Positions 15,369 through 24,708 of a stretch of 64,000 nt of DNA are shown piece after piece. Origin of the DNA: CALBPI01 sp038524795. Lineage in GTDB: Bacteria > Pseudomonadota > Gammaproteobacteria > Steroidobacterales > Woeseiaceae. The notes beneath the pieces are model-generated. The model was not told where the DNA came from, did no database searches, and worked only from the letters and a program-made list of their open reading frames with translations. The position numbers and the translations under genes are program-made. Numbering within the stretch: position 1 is the stretch's first letter; each line of letters begins with the position of its first letter. The stretch lies in assembly GCA_038524795.1 (NCBI GenBank), contig JBCBIJ010000001.1, positions 62,001 to 126,000 on the forward strand, given 5' to 3'.

Positions 15369-17204
15369 TTACTCGAGCGGCGCGTCCGTACCGAACTGTT
15401 TAAACCAAGGCTCGAGGGTCTGTTCAGCGAGTAGCGCTGCCCAAGCAGGGTCGCGGACAACACACTCGGGGCACACAAAATCTTGTTCCGCGGCTGTCCA
15501 CAGCCGCTGAACCGCGAGATCCGTTGCGCCCGCCAGGAGCAACATCATGGACTCACGGTATGCGACCTCCCCGTCAAGAAGTCCATCTGCGTCTCGCTCT
15601 TCCATGATGCCAACCAGGATATTCACCGCACGCTCTGGCACACCCTCAATCAACGCAAGAAGCGCAGCGCAGAACCGCGAATATAGATCGGAGGGAAATC
15701 GCTGGCGCGTATCGGCGGCGATTTCAGCTGCTCTGAGGCTGTCGCCCAGTCGAAATAGTGCGTAAGCGCGTTGGAAGTTAAAGAAGGGTGAGTCAAAGGG
15801 TGGCTGCGTTTCCAAGTAACGTTGCCAATCCGTGACATAGAGATACACATTGGGTGTTTCGCCAGTTTCGGCAACGAGCACTAGGGGATCGAGCGCGAGT
15901 GCTCTGTCCATAGCCGCTTCCGAAGCATCCAGTGCGCCCACGTAGTTGAGGAGATAGGACTGGGTTGACCACAATGCAGCAACACCGGGTGCCTCTTCGG
16001 TGGCACCCATAGCCACTCCGAGCGCTTCGCGGACATCTCCCATGGCCGCCATGGCAGATGACTTCACTTTGATGGCCTGCGGATAGTTCGGCCGCAGCGT
16101 CAACACCTGGTCAGCAGCCGCGACCGCGGACAGCAGAGAGTCATCACCCAAACCACAGGCCCACGATTCGACCCAAGACGCCCACGCCAATGCCATCCAG
16201 CCCCGCATGAACGTCGGCGTGTTGTCGACGACAGGCGCGATATCCCCCACGAGGTCTGGGTTGCACTGCTCGAGCTCCAGCTCTGCCATCACTGCCGCGT
16301 AGACCTCGAAGTCCCTGAGATCAGCAGGGAAGTCACCCGGCATGGTGTCCACGACGTACCCAGGCAACCGCGTCAGTGCTCGTTCAACGATGAGATCTCG
16401 CAGTGCCAAGAACTCCGCGGTCGATTGGGTGTCCACGCGCTCGGGCAACGAGAAGACGCCCAAGGAGAATCGACTGCTATTGTCGATCTGCCACAACCAA
16501 AGCTGCATGCGGGCAGACTCGCCACCAGCAACCCCCACAATCTCCCCGGTGATCAACCAATCAACCCCATGCGATCGCGAGACATCGAGTTGCTCCGATG
16601 TTGACGCAGCAGTGCCTACCTCCCGAATTGACAACGCCTCAATCTCATCGAGCCGCAACCGCAGTGCCTCGGTAATCAGGATCGCGCCGGAGCGTGTTTC
16701 AACGGGGCCCGCAGTGATGTCTACCACAGCGACCACATCTGTCGACTTAGGACGCAGCGCGTCTGATTGCCGAAGCGCGATGCTGAGCGCTGCGGCCGCT
16801 ACGAAAACGCAAGCGACGACAGCAAGCATGCGTCGAGTCCGGTGTGGTTTCGGCAACGGCGATTCCGGGGCCTCGTCAACTCGCTCAACGATCGCATCGA
16901 ACACGAATCCGCGCCTGGGCACAGTTTTGATCAGCGTGCGATCGCCGTCACCACAAGCACGTCGAAGCTCCGCGATGCACTGCGTTAGAGAGTCTTCTGT
17001 GACGATGGCATCACCCCAGACCTCCGACATCAGCTCTGACTTTTCAAGGAGCCTTCCTGGGTTGTCCAACAGGTACCGTAGTACGGCGAGTGTCTTCGGC
17101 CGGAGTCGTTCGTGGGCACCGTTTCCCGTCAGCTCACCCAGAGATTCGTCGAGCGAGAAGCCCGCGAAGCGCCAGACGCGTGGTTTTTGAGCGGGATCGG
17201 ACAT
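15369..17204 (-). CDS. CadC/ToxR-like transmembrane winged-helix regulator with TPR-like C-terminus
   Basis: A 611-residue membrane-anchored transcription factor. Residues 8-105 are an OmpR/PhoB-type winged helix (LRPKTLAVLRYLLDNPGRLL, then TVPRRGFVF). One transmembrane helix spans about 126-145. The large periplasmic part contains alpha-helical TPR-like repeats, typical of CadC-type regulators that sense envelope signals. The ATG at 17202-17204 has GGGAGAG upstream; an in-frame TTG 17 codons earlier is less likely. A terminator at 17254-17274 isolates it from the ATPase gene. The downstream secreted protein may be in its regulon. The signal is unknown. Confidence 0.85.
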   Translation of the reverse strand: MSDPAQKPRVWRFAGFSLDESLGELTGNGAHERLRPKTLAVLRYLLDNPGRLLEKSELMSEVWGDAIVTEDSLTQCIAELRRACGDGDRTLIKTVPRRGFVFDAIVERVDEAPESPLPKPHRTRRMLAVVACVFVAAAALSIALRQSDALRPKSTDVVAVVDITAGPVETRSGAILITEALRLRLDEIEALSIREVGTAASTSEQLDVSRSHGVDWLITGEIVGVAGGESARMQLWLWQIDNSSRFSLGVFSLPERVDTQSTAEFLALRDLIVERALTRLPGYVVDTMPGDFPADLRDFEVYAAVMAELELEQCNPDLVGDIAPVVDNTPTFMRGWMALAWASWVESWACGLGDDSLLSAVAAADQVLTLRPNYPQAIKVKSSAMAAMGDVREALGVAMGATEEAPGVAALWSTQSYLLNYVGALDASEAAMDRALALDPLVLVAETGETPNVYLYVTDWQRYLETQPPFDSPFFNFQRAYALFRLGDSLRAAEIAADTRQRFPSDLYSRFCAALLALIEGVPERAVNILVGIMEERDADGLLDGEVAYRESMMLLLAGATDLAVQRLWTAAEQDFVCPECVVRDPAWAALLAEQTLEPWFKQFGTDAPLE

Positions 17205-17253
17205 GTCGATGCGCTCTCCCCGGGTATCGACTGTGTGGTTTGCCTGATCGACC

Positions 17254-17274
17254 AAAAAAGGCTGGGTTTAGCCT
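17254..17274 (-). terminator. Rho-independent terminator (minus strand) after the AAA ATPase gene
   Basis: On the minus strand AGGCT-AAACCC-AGCCT is followed by six T. It sits between the ATPase gene and the winged-helix regulator and would stop the ATPase transcript. Confidence 0.65.
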
Positions 17275-17409
17275 GACCGCATCATAACGCCATGGTGCGA
17301 GCTTCGTGTTGTATCACGCCGCTCATTCTGGATATCTACGGCAAGCGGATCGGGCGGTGAGGTGGTCGTTGACGCGTCTGACGACTCAACCCGTGGCACG
17401 AGCTCACTG

Positions 17410-18558
17410 CTAACGAGCCAGGTACGCCTTGACCAGCGGGTCGATCAATTCATAGACATCCGCCTCGTCGCGCCTCAGAAAGTCTTTCGCAAGCAGCACG
17501 TCGACGGCTTGGTTCATAGACGAGGCGGCCATCCCCGCGGCGGCCAGAAACTCCTTCGACGTCGGTCGGGCGGTCGGACGGCGGGCGAGTGCGGCAAGCA
17601 CGGCACGCTGATTCGTCGACAGCGTGCTCAACGCCAGGTGGATCTCGTGGCGCTCCTTCTCCAGCAGACTGTCCCAGAGGGTGGTGACATCGGCGGGCTT
17701 AGGCGGATTTCGGTGTCGCCAAAGCTCGAGGCACAGCAGATTCACGTAGAACGGGTGGCGGTCGGTCACCTCGAGAATGCGTTCAGCGGAATCCTCACGG
17801 AGCGACTTCTGCCAACGGGCCTTTGCCGCATCCCCGAAATAGGCGTGGTAGTGCTCGGCGGCAATGCGTCCCACATTGAGCCGCCGACAGAGCTTGTAGA
17901 GCGGCCGCTTTCGGTTCTCGAACATCTGCTGCAATAGCGTGCGCTCGCTCCCAAGGAACACGAAGCTCGTGGCCCTGGTGCGCTGAGCCACATTGCGGAT
18001 CGCCCCCTCGATCGCGTGTTGACGGTCGATGAGCGCGATCTGCTGGAACTCATCGAGGATGAGTACGGCGCGGCGGCCGTAAGCTTCCGCGGCGCGATCC
18101 AACGCGAGCAACACCTCGTTGATACTGGCGGCAGAGGGCTCGGCCGTGAACAGTTCGATCGAAATGCCCTTGCTTCCCAGGGTCACCTTGGGTTTGAAGG
18201 CATCGAAGATTTCGAGCAACGCATCCATGGCTTTGCGGCGCTTTGGCACGAACTGCGCCGTAAGCCGGCCCACGGCATCCCGGATGGCTTTATCGAGCGT
18301 CGTGATGTTGTGCACCACGAATAGATCAACACTCTCGGTGTGCACCTTAACGCTGCGTTTGCGCCCCAGCTCTAGCGCGACCTGGCTCACGAGGCTGGTT
18401 TTGCCGAATCGCCGGACGCCCATAATCCAGGTGTGCGAGCCGGACAGGATGTTCTGCGCCAGTTCATTGCGCTCCGCGTTTCGATTGCAAAACGCCGCGC
18501 CCGTCGCGATGCCGATGGGGAACAGTGTGTCGCCGATGCGTGATGGCGCAGTAGGCAT
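17410..18558 (-). CDS. AAA-family ATPase with C-terminal winged helix
   Basis: A 382-residue P-loop ATPase of the type first seen mostly in Archaea. Walker A is GVRRFGKTS near residue 47, and Walker B is AVLILDEFQQI near residue 162. A C-terminal helix-turn-helix or winged region (about 310-382) may bind DNA. The ATG at 18556-18558 is chosen because AGGGAG precedes it. It is monocistronic, bounded by a terminator downstream and a palindrome at 18617 upstream. Related proteins are often linked to mobile or chromatin-like functions, but this copy has no visible partner. The role is unknown. Confidence 0.8.
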   Translation of the reverse strand: MPTAPSRIGDTLFPIGIATGAAFCNRNAERNELAQNILSGSHTWIMGVRRFGKTSLVSQVALELGRKRSVKVHTESVDLFVVHNITTLDKAIRDAVGRLTAQFVPKRRKAMDALLEIFDAFKPKVTLGSKGISIELFTAEPSAASINEVLLALDRAAEAYGRRAVLILDEFQQIALIDRQHAIEGAIRNVAQRTRATSFVFLGSERTLLQQMFENRKRPLYKLCRRLNVGRIAAEHYHAYFGDAAKARWQKSLREDSAERILEVTDRHPFYVNLLCLELWRHRNPPKPADVTTLWDSLLEKERHEIHLALSTLSTNQRAVLAALARRPTARPTSKEFLAAAGMAASSMNQAVDVLLAKDFLRRDEADVYELIDPLVKAYLAR

Positions 18559-18616
18559 CGTGTGTACTCCCTGCAATAAAAAGTGCCGTTTCGCTACTTA
18601 CGATTCATAACTAGTG

Positions 18617-18633
18617 TTTCATAGTATATGAAA
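18617..18633. promoter_or_regulatory. Perfect palindrome upstream of the ATPase gene
   Basis: TTTCATA-GTA-TATGAAA is a 7-bp perfect inverted repeat in an AT-rich stretch, 59 bp upstream of the ATPase start and about 130 bp upstream of the divergent patatin gene. It could be an operator for either gene. Confidence 0.5.
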
Positions 18634-18759
18634 TACGCACGTGTCGCTTACGGAACCGCCGCACGCTCGAAGGAGGCCCACCCTAAACCAGGCCACAGAA
18701 TTGATCCCAAACGCACATATGTGACAGACTGACGCGGCGTGTGCAGGGGGAGTGTGGGG

Positions 18760-21700
18760 ATGCCTGTCCTGCAAACAATACGCAGTCTCTGGGATAGACC
18801 CTGGATTAGGGTGGGACTGTTTGGCGCTCTGTTCGCCTTTTTTGTGCGACTCTTTGACGGGCGCAATTGCGCTGTCACGCGCAGTACGTCCGGTCTTGCG
18901 GATTTTTTCGTGCCGCCCGACGCGTTGGCTGGGTTTTACGGCGCAGAGCAACTGCGCGCCTTGTTCGAACCCATCGCGCAGTCAGGACGCTCGCATTACG
19001 CGCTCACCCAGATCAGCATCGACGTCGCGTTTCCAATCTTCTACGTGCTCGTGCTCGTGCTTGCGCTGCGATGGGTGTTCCCCGCAGGACACCGTTGGCG
19101 CATGGTCGCGCTTGTGTTGCCCATTGCGGCCGGCGTAGCCGATCTGCTCGAAAACCTCACCACGGCCTGGATCGCCTGGCAGGGCGACTATGGCAACGCG
19201 ATTGGCGCGGCAGCGGGCGTCTTCACAGGCATCAAGTGGATCGTGCTCGTCCTGTCGCTCGCGTTACTGGTGCTCGGCTACCTCACCGTGCACACGAGTC
19301 GCGCGCGCAGGCTGCTGCAGCATCTGTTCTTCATCCGTATCCCGCTGTTGCTCGGACTGCTTGTCTTCGCGTTGTCTGTACTCGGTCAGAGCCAGCAGTG
19401 CGAGGCGCCGTCAGCCAAGCCAACAGGCCTTGCCACGATGCAAAACCTGCTCTCGGTCGACAACACGATCCAATACGGCTTCGCTGTCTACTGCGCGTTC
19501 ATCGCCTGCGCCGTCATCATCTTCGCGGGCACGCACCTCTGGCGTCTTGCCCAGAAACGTATCGGCATTGAGCCCATGGGCCTAAACCCACAGGCACCCG
19601 ACACGCTGGAGACACGCCTGCTGTTTGGTTTATCGGCGTTTATGCTCGCCCTGCCTTTGCTGTTGCAGCTCGGCATCGATGGCAACGGCTCGATTCTGCT
19701 CGGCGCCGTCTCAGGGATTTTTGGTGCCATTGCCACGTTGTTAATCGTCTACGTGCTGCGCAACGTACTGCTGGGGCGCCTCACCTCACGCTACACGGAT
19801 TCGGCCTTCAAACAGCTGCGAGAAACCGCCGCGACACAATTCGAAGCGCCCGTCAGCCGAACCCTGCACCGTATTGTCGGGCCCGGCTTCGACATCTGTG
19901 ATGAGAACGGCAAACCCACGGGCCGGCTCTTCCGCGGTCACGCGCTGGCTGCGGCCGTGGCACTGGCGCTTGCCGTCGGCTACGTCATTGGCGGCAATGT
20001 ACTGAACCCGATCCGCGCGCTACCGACACTACTCGACGTACCCCCCATCGCCTACGTCATGCTGCTGATCGCCTTCATTTGCATGCTGTTTTCGAACCTG
20101 ACCTTCCTGCTAGACCGGATTCGAGTGCCGGTCGTGCTCGCGTTCGCCGCCTGGCTCGTGTTCTGGGGCAACCTCCCGGGTGCCTGGTACGACTCGCAGC
20201 ACTACTTCGACGTCACGTTCGTACCGGAAGGGCGTGACGCGCCGCCCAACATCGAGCGCGCATTCAACGCCCGTGCGCGACGTGCGGGTGATGGCCCCAT
20301 CGTGGTTGTCGCCGCTGCCGGCGGCGGCATCCAGGCGGCAGGCTGGTCCGCGGTTGTGCTCGAGGGTCTGCACAAGCAACTGGGTCGGGGGTTCACAGAC
20401 TCGATCTATCTCGTCAGTGCCACCTCAGGAGGCAGCGTCGGCGCCTACTTTTTTGTCGAAGCATTGCGCGCCGATGCACTTGCGCGCGAAGACTCGGACG
20501 CTCCAGAGCCCGTGACCACACAGCGCGATAAGTACGTGGGCTTTAGTATCAAGCAAAGCGAGCTCGCCGAAGTGCGTGACACCCGCGGTCTTCAATACCT
20601 GGACCAGGTCCCCAAAGCGGCGATGGCTTCAAGCCTTGAAGCCACGGCCTGGGGTCTCGTCTTCCCCGATCTCCGGAGACTCGCGACACCGTTTCTTGCA
20701 AGCAGCCACCCAAGAAGATCAGCGCTCGATCGCGGTTGGGCGATCGAACAGGCCTGGCATCGTTGGAGCAGCTGCATGGTTACCGACACAACAGTCTACT
20801 TCGATGACATGGAAGAGAACCCGAACTGCCGTCGCGCGCTGTCCGAAAGCCCGCCGCCCGCGCGGCTGTCGGATTGGTGGCAGCACGCCTCGGAAGGTGC
20901 GCTTCCCGGCGTCATCCTCAACGGCACCGTGATCGAGAATGGTGAGCAGTTTTTGGCGAGCAGTCTGGACCTGCGCTCACTTGATCTTTCACGCGGCAAC
21001 CGCGCTCGATTTGCTGCCGACGATCGCTGGACGCTCGGTGAATTCGATCCCGCGCTGTGCGAGCACTACCCGCCGCCCCAAGATGAGACGCGTGTTGCCG
21101 TGCAAACCACAGTCCGTCGCGCCAAGGCCGGAACCGATATCCGCGACCCGGATCCCTGTGCCAGCCCCATGCGGTTTGTGGATATGCGCGCCGTCACTGC
21201 CGCCCGCTTGTCGGCCACCTTTCCCTATGTCACACCGGTGACACGTGCTCGCGAGCGGCGTGACGACTCCGACTACGAAAATGGCGACCCGGATCCCAAT
21301 GACCAACTCGGCCGCCCGGATCCTGATGACAAGGACGACCCCCGGGAAATCTTGCCGTCCTGGCATGTGGGTGACGGCGGGTACTTCGACAACCCGGGCT
21401 CCGTGGCGGTATTTCGTTGGATTGAGGCCGTGCGTGAGATCGACGCGCGCCGCGGTGGCAGCCTTCAGCGTCCGATTCTGTTTATCCAGATCAACCCGTT
21501 CCCGGCGAAGCCGGCCCGTAGCGTGCCCGAAGAGGGTCAGGGTTGGCAGGCCGCACTGCTTGGGCCACTGCAGGGCATGCTCAGCGTGCGCACCTCGTCA
21601 CAACTCGCGCGTAGCGACCTCGAGCTTTCGATGCTTGAGGCCATTCGCGGCCCCTGCTTCGAGGCCGTGGAATTTAGACCGCCTTACAAAGCCAATCGCG

Positions 21701-21843
21701 CCGACCCGCCGCTGTCCTGGGAGCTGTCGCGCGCTGACCGGGAGCGCCTCTTCGAGGACTGGGAAGACGACCGCAACCGGGACACAGTGGCTTACCTCAA
21801 GCAAACCTATTTCAACGGCCGGCCGGTGCGCTGCGGCCCCTAA
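18760..21843 (+). CDS. Large membrane-embedded patatin-like phospholipase
   Basis: A 1027-residue protein. Roughly residues 1-490 carry about ten hydrophobic helices. From about 510 the patatin hydrolase begins: oxyanion loop GGGIQAAGW near 521-529, nucleophile Ser559 in SGGSVG, and catalytic Asp872 in DGGYFDNPG. The Ser-to-Asp distance of about 313 residues is much longer than usual, indicating a large insertion with an acidic linker. The ATG at 18760 is preceded by AGGGGGAG. It is likely a lipid acyl hydrolase fixed in the inner membrane. The last four bases overlap the stop of the convergent XRE regulator. Confidence 0.85.
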   Translation: MPVLQTIRSLWDRPWIRVGLFGALFAFFVRLFDGRNCAVTRSTSGLADFFVPPDALAGFYGAEQLRALFEPIAQSGRSHYALTQISIDVAFPIFYVLVLVLALRWVFPAGHRWRMVALVLPIAAGVADLLENLTTAWIAWQGDYGNAIGAAAGVFTGIKWIVLVLSLALLVLGYLTVHTSRARRLLQHLFFIRIPLLLGLLVFALSVLGQSQQCEAPSAKPTGLATMQNLLSVDNTIQYGFAVYCAFIACAVIIFAGTHLWRLAQKRIGIEPMGLNPQAPDTLETRLLFGLSAFMLALPLLLQLGIDGNGSILLGAVSGIFGAIATLLIVYVLRNVLLGRLTSRYTDSAFKQLRETAATQFEAPVSRTLHRIVGPGFDICDENGKPTGRLFRGHALAAAVALALAVGYVIGGNVLNPIRALPTLLDVPPIAYVMLLIAFICMLFSNLTFLLDRIRVPVVLAFAAWLVFWGNLPGAWYDSQHYFDVTFVPEGRDAPPNIERAFNARARRAGDGPIVVVAAAGGGIQAAGWSAVVLEGLHKQLGRGFTDSIYLVSATSGGSVGAYFFVEALRADALAREDSDAPEPVTTQRDKYVGFSIKQSELAEVRDTRGLQYLDQVPKAAMASSLEATAWGLVFPDLRRLATPFLASSHPRRSALDRGWAIEQAWHRWSSCMVTDTTVYFDDMEENPNCRRALSESPPPARLSDWWQHASEGALPGVILNGTVIENGEQFLASSLDLRSLDLSRGNRARFAADDRWTLGEFDPALCEHYPPPQDETRVAVQTTVRRAKAGTDIRDPDPCASPMRFVDMRAVTAARLSATFPYVTPVTRARERRDDSDYENGDPDPNDQLGRPDPDDKDDPREILPSWHVGDGGYFDNPGSVAVFRWIEAVREIDARRGGSLQRPILFIQINPFPAKPARSVPEEGQGWQAALLGPLQGMLSVRTSSQLARSDLELSMLEAIRGPCFEAVEFRPPYKANRADPPLSWELSRADRERLFEDWEDDRNRDTVAYLKQTYFNGRPVRCGP

Positions 21844-22586
21844 CCGTCTGAAGGCTCGCGCTCGAGCTCGCGAAACGCCTCGAACACCCAGCGACGCATG
21901 GCGAGCACGAGCGTCGTGCCACGCCGTTCGCCGGCGGGCAGTCGGCGTTCCTCCCAGGTCGCGTCATCAAACAGCTCGCCGACCGACTCAAGCTTCTCAC
22001 GCAGCAGGGCCTGCCCTTTCGCCGAAAGCATGCCGTTCTTGGCCACACGAATCGCACCCTCTTCATTGAAGTCGTGCGCGAAGAAGTCGGTCTGCACGTG
22101 CTCGGTGAAGTAGCGCTCCATATCCCCCCCCGGTCGCCATTGAAAGTTGTTGGCCACAAGCAGGCGCACGCGATCACCGGGTAGCAGCTCGATCAGATTC
22201 ATGCGGTCGAGCCGGCGCAGGTATTTGAGCCCTTCGGCGCGGCTCACGTCATAGCGCACGAGGATGTCCTCGAAATTCCAGAAATTGAGCAGGCAGTAGG
22301 TGACGAGCAAGAAGCGCGTGTCCGAGACGATTTCCTGCTCGTGCTCGGGCGGCAGCTGTTCGAGCTTTGGGCGCTGCGCCTCCGCGCGGCTTGAGAGCTC
22401 GCCGAGATCGAGCTCGAGCACGTTGCAAACGGCATCAAGACGCTTCAGCGAGAAGTTGCCCGTAGAGAACATGTGCTTGACCGCGGACTCGGACAGCGAG
22501 AGCCGCAGGGCCAGCTCGCGGTAAGTCAGCCCCTGGGCTTTGAGCTCGCGCTTTAGCGTGGCGACGATGCGGGTGGAAACACTCAT
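21840..22586 (-). CDS. XRE-type helix-turn-helix regulator with C-terminal sensory domain
   Basis: A 248-residue DNA-binding protein. Residues 5-60 form an XRE helix-turn-helix (LTYRELALRLSLSESAVKHM). The remainder, about 90-248, is a helical domain including a second winged-helix-like segment (YLRRLDRMNLIELLPGDRVRLL). It starts at 22584-22586; upstream ATG alternatives would overlap the operator. It is divergent from the PspA-like operon and two perfect palindromes lie in between, so it probably regulates itself and that operon. The ligand or stress signal is unknown. Confidence 0.82.
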   Translation of the reverse strand: MSVSTRIVATLKRELKAQGLTYRELALRLSLSESAVKHMFSTGNFSLKRLDAVCNVLELDLGELSSRAEAQRPKLEQLPPEHEQEIVSDTRFLLVTYCLLNFWNFEDILVRYDVSRAEGLKYLRRLDRMNLIELLPGDRVRLLVANNFQWRPGGDMERYFTEHVQTDFFAHDFNEEGAIRVAKNGMLSAKGQALLREKLESVGELFDDATWEERRLPAGERRGTTLVLAMRRWVFEAFRELEREPSDG

Positions 22587-22597
22587 GCTCACAGAAT

Positions 22598-22637
22598 AGT
22601 ACAACTTCTTTGTACTCGTAGTCAGTTTTTGCTGACT
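22598..22637. promoter_or_regulatory. Two adjacent perfect palindromes between the XRE regulator and the PspA-like operon
   Basis: Site 1 is AGTACAA-CTTCT-TTGTACT (22598-22616). Site 2 is AGTCAG-TTTTTG-CTGACT (22620-22637). Both are perfect inverted repeats placed 12-51 bp upstream of the regulator start. They are the best candidate operators for the divergent XRE protein. Confidence 0.6.
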
Positions 22638-22711
22638 TTTCAGAAAGTGGTTGCAGTAAATGACACCGATTTCTAGCGTGGATACCGACCCAACCGAGAG
22701 GAGTCGAAACC

Positions 22712-23368
22712 ATGAACTTGATCCGACGAATCACCGCTACGGTGTCATCCAGCGTGGACCGCGCCGTAAGCCGTGTAGAAAACCACGACGCCATTATCGA
22801 GGCCGCACTGCGCGACACGCGCCAGGCCGCATCCCGTGCGCGGGTCCGCCTGCGCCGCCTGAAACGCGACGGCGAACGCTTGCAACAGCGCCATGACACG
22901 CTAGGCGTGGCCATCGAACGCTGGGGCGAGCGTGCCCGGGCCGTCGCCGCAGAGGACGAGGCGAAAGCTTTGGCCTGCGTACGCCGGCGGCGCGACTGCG
23001 AACAGCAGCGCACCACACTCGCGTCCGCCATCGAAAATCACGCCGTGCTCGAGAAGCGCATGGCCGAGCAGGTCCGCCAGATCGACGGGCGTATCGAAGA
23101 GGTCATGCGCCAACGCAACGAGATGCGCTCACGCCAGTCGGTGGCCGATGCTGTCCGTGCCGTCGAGCACATGGATGACGGCACACGTGTCGACCTCGAG
23201 GAAACGTTCGACCGTTGGGAAATCCAGCTTGGCGAAACCGAGATCCTGTCCGAGGCCGCCGCGCCCATGGACGTGCTCGAGTCCGAGTTCCTCGCCGAGG
23301 AAGACGATGCCGCGCTGCGCGCGGAGCTTGAGCTGCTCCTGTCTGACGACGCGGAGGACCAGTCATGA
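22712..23368 (+). CDS. PspA/IM30-like coiled-coil protein
   Basis: A 218-residue, charged, almost entirely coiled-coil protein. The N-terminus MNLIRRITATVSSSVDRAVSRVENHDAII and the following heptad helices match the PspA/IM30 (ESCRT-III-like) layout, in which an N-terminal amphipathic helix binds membrane. It likely polymerises at the inner membrane under stress. GAGAGGAG precedes the ATG. It is first in an operon with a membrane protein (ATGA overlap) and a rhombotarget lipoprotein. No pspB, pspC or pspF is present, and the divergent XRE protein replaces the usual PspF-type control. Confidence 0.82.
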   Translation: MNLIRRITATVSSSVDRAVSRVENHDAIIEAALRDTRQAASRARVRLRRLKRDGERLQQRHDTLGVAIERWGERARAVAAEDEAKALACVRRRRDCEQQRTTLASAIENHAVLEKRMAEQVRQIDGRIEEVMRQRNEMRSRQSVADAVRAVEHMDDGTRVDLEETFDRWEIQLGETEILSEAAAPMDVLESEFLAEEDDAALRAELELLLSDDAEDQS

Positions 23369-24708
23369 CCACGCAAGTAGTTACGTCCCCGCAGCGGCCG
23401 CCCACCCAGGATTCTCCGGCGCGCAATCCTGGTGTACTCGAAAACGCCATGCGCTCCATCCGCGATCTGGCCTCGCTAAGCGAGGTCCTGCGTCTGGCGG
23501 GCGCTGCGGCGCTCATCGTGTCGATGGCCGTCTACCTGCTACAAGGCTGGCACGACGGCAACGACATCGACCGCTACCTGAAATTGCTCACCCAAACGGG
23601 GCTACTTGCCGGCGCGGGCCTGTTCGTTGGGCAGCTGCTTCGCGAGGCGCGAGGCGCGCGCGTGTTGTTCGGTCTCGCGCTCGCGTCGGTGCCCGTCAAC
23701 ATGACGGTGCTCGCTGCGCTGATCTATTCACAGGTGCAGTGGGACGGCGCACTCGGGCAGTACCCGGGCTTTGCCACCTGGCAGGTTGTCGATCCTGTTG
23801 CCTTCGGGATTGTGGCGCCCATCGCCTTCGTAACACTGATTGCGGTCACGGCGTTCAGCTTCGCCGTACTCGCGCGCGCCCAGTGGCGCCAGCTGACCTG
23901 GCCATTCCTGGCCATGAACGCGGCACTGCTGCTGCCCGTGCGTGATTCGATCGTGGCGGGCGCTCTGGCACTGGCCACTGCGGCCTGGGCCGTCTGGCAT
24001 CTGCGTCGTCTGTATCAGTCGAACACCGTGCTGCACACGACCGAAGGCAAGTTCGCCATGGTCTGCTTCGCGATCGCGCCGACCATCCTGCTCATGCGTA
24101 GTGGCTACTTCTACGAGATCGACAGCCTCATGTCGGCCGTGCTGGCCTTCGCCGCGTTCGTCGCGCTGCGTCAGACGCGTCGCGTCCCCGAGCGTGGCGA
24201 AACCGTGGCGCTGCTGCTCGAGGTCTGCATGACCGGCGTGGCCGCCGTTGCCGCACTGGCTGTCGGCAACCTTGTCGACATCGTGCTGCCTGACGGCTTG
24301 CCGGCCATCGCGTTTGCCGTCGTCTTCGCGGGCCTGTCGTTCGATCTCTACCGAGGTACGAACAGCCCGCGCCTTGCCGCGGCGTTGTCGTTCGGTGCCA
24401 CGTCGATATTGGGCTTGTGCCCGATGATCGCGCTCCTTATCGATACGAGCGTCGCCATGGTCCTGCTCTGCATGGCCATCGCGGGCGCCATGATCGCCTG
24501 GGGCATCGTCGCCAAGCGTCCGACGGCCACCACGCTGGGTGTCCTCACGCTCGTAGGCTCGCTGCTCGCGGGCGTCGAACCCATCGTTGGCCTGTTCGTC
24601 AGCGGCGGCTGGATCACGCTCGCCATTGTCGGCGGCACAGCCATCGTCGGTGCCTCGTGCGTGGACCGTTTCGGCCCCGCGCTGATGAACCGGAGGAATG
24701 CGTCATGA
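23365..24708 (+). CDS. Polytopic membrane protein of unknown function
   Basis: A 447-residue inner-membrane protein with about 10-12 predicted helices after a soluble N-terminal tail (1-45). No catalytic motif stands out; it is Ala/Val/Leu-rich with few charged residues inside helices. The start overlaps the PspA-like stop (ATGA), and its own stop overlaps the lipoprotein start the same way, so all three are translationally coupled. I do not recognise the family. By position it is a membrane platform or transporter partner for the PspA-like protein and the lipoprotein. Confidence 0.75.
   Translation: MTTQVVTSPQRPPTQDSPARNPGVLENAMRSIRDLASLSEVLRLAGAAALIVSMAVYLLQGWHDGNDIDRYLKLLTQTGLLAGAGLFVGQLLREARGARVLFGLALASVPVNMTVLAALIYSQVQWDGALGQYPGFATWQVVDPVAFGIVAPIAFVTLIAVTAFSFAVLARAQWRQLTWPFLAMNAALLLPVRDSIVAGALALATAAWAVWHLRRLYQSNTVLHTTEGKFAMVCFAIAPTILLMRSGYFYEIDSLMSAVLAFAAFVALRQTRRVPERGETVALLLEVCMTGVAAVAALAVGNLVDIVLPDGLPAIAFAVVFAGLSFDLYRGTNSPRLAAALSFGATSILGLCPMIALLIDTSVAMVLLCMAIAGAMIAWGIVAKRPTATTLGVLTLVGSLLAGVEPIVGLFVSGGWITLAIVGGTAIVGASCVDRFGPALMNRRNAS

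Noticed and set aside
22640..22711. Sigma-54 promoter for the PspA-like operon, as in classical psp loci
   Set aside because: No TGGCACG-N4-TTGCA arrangement is present; GGTTGCAG alone is not enough.
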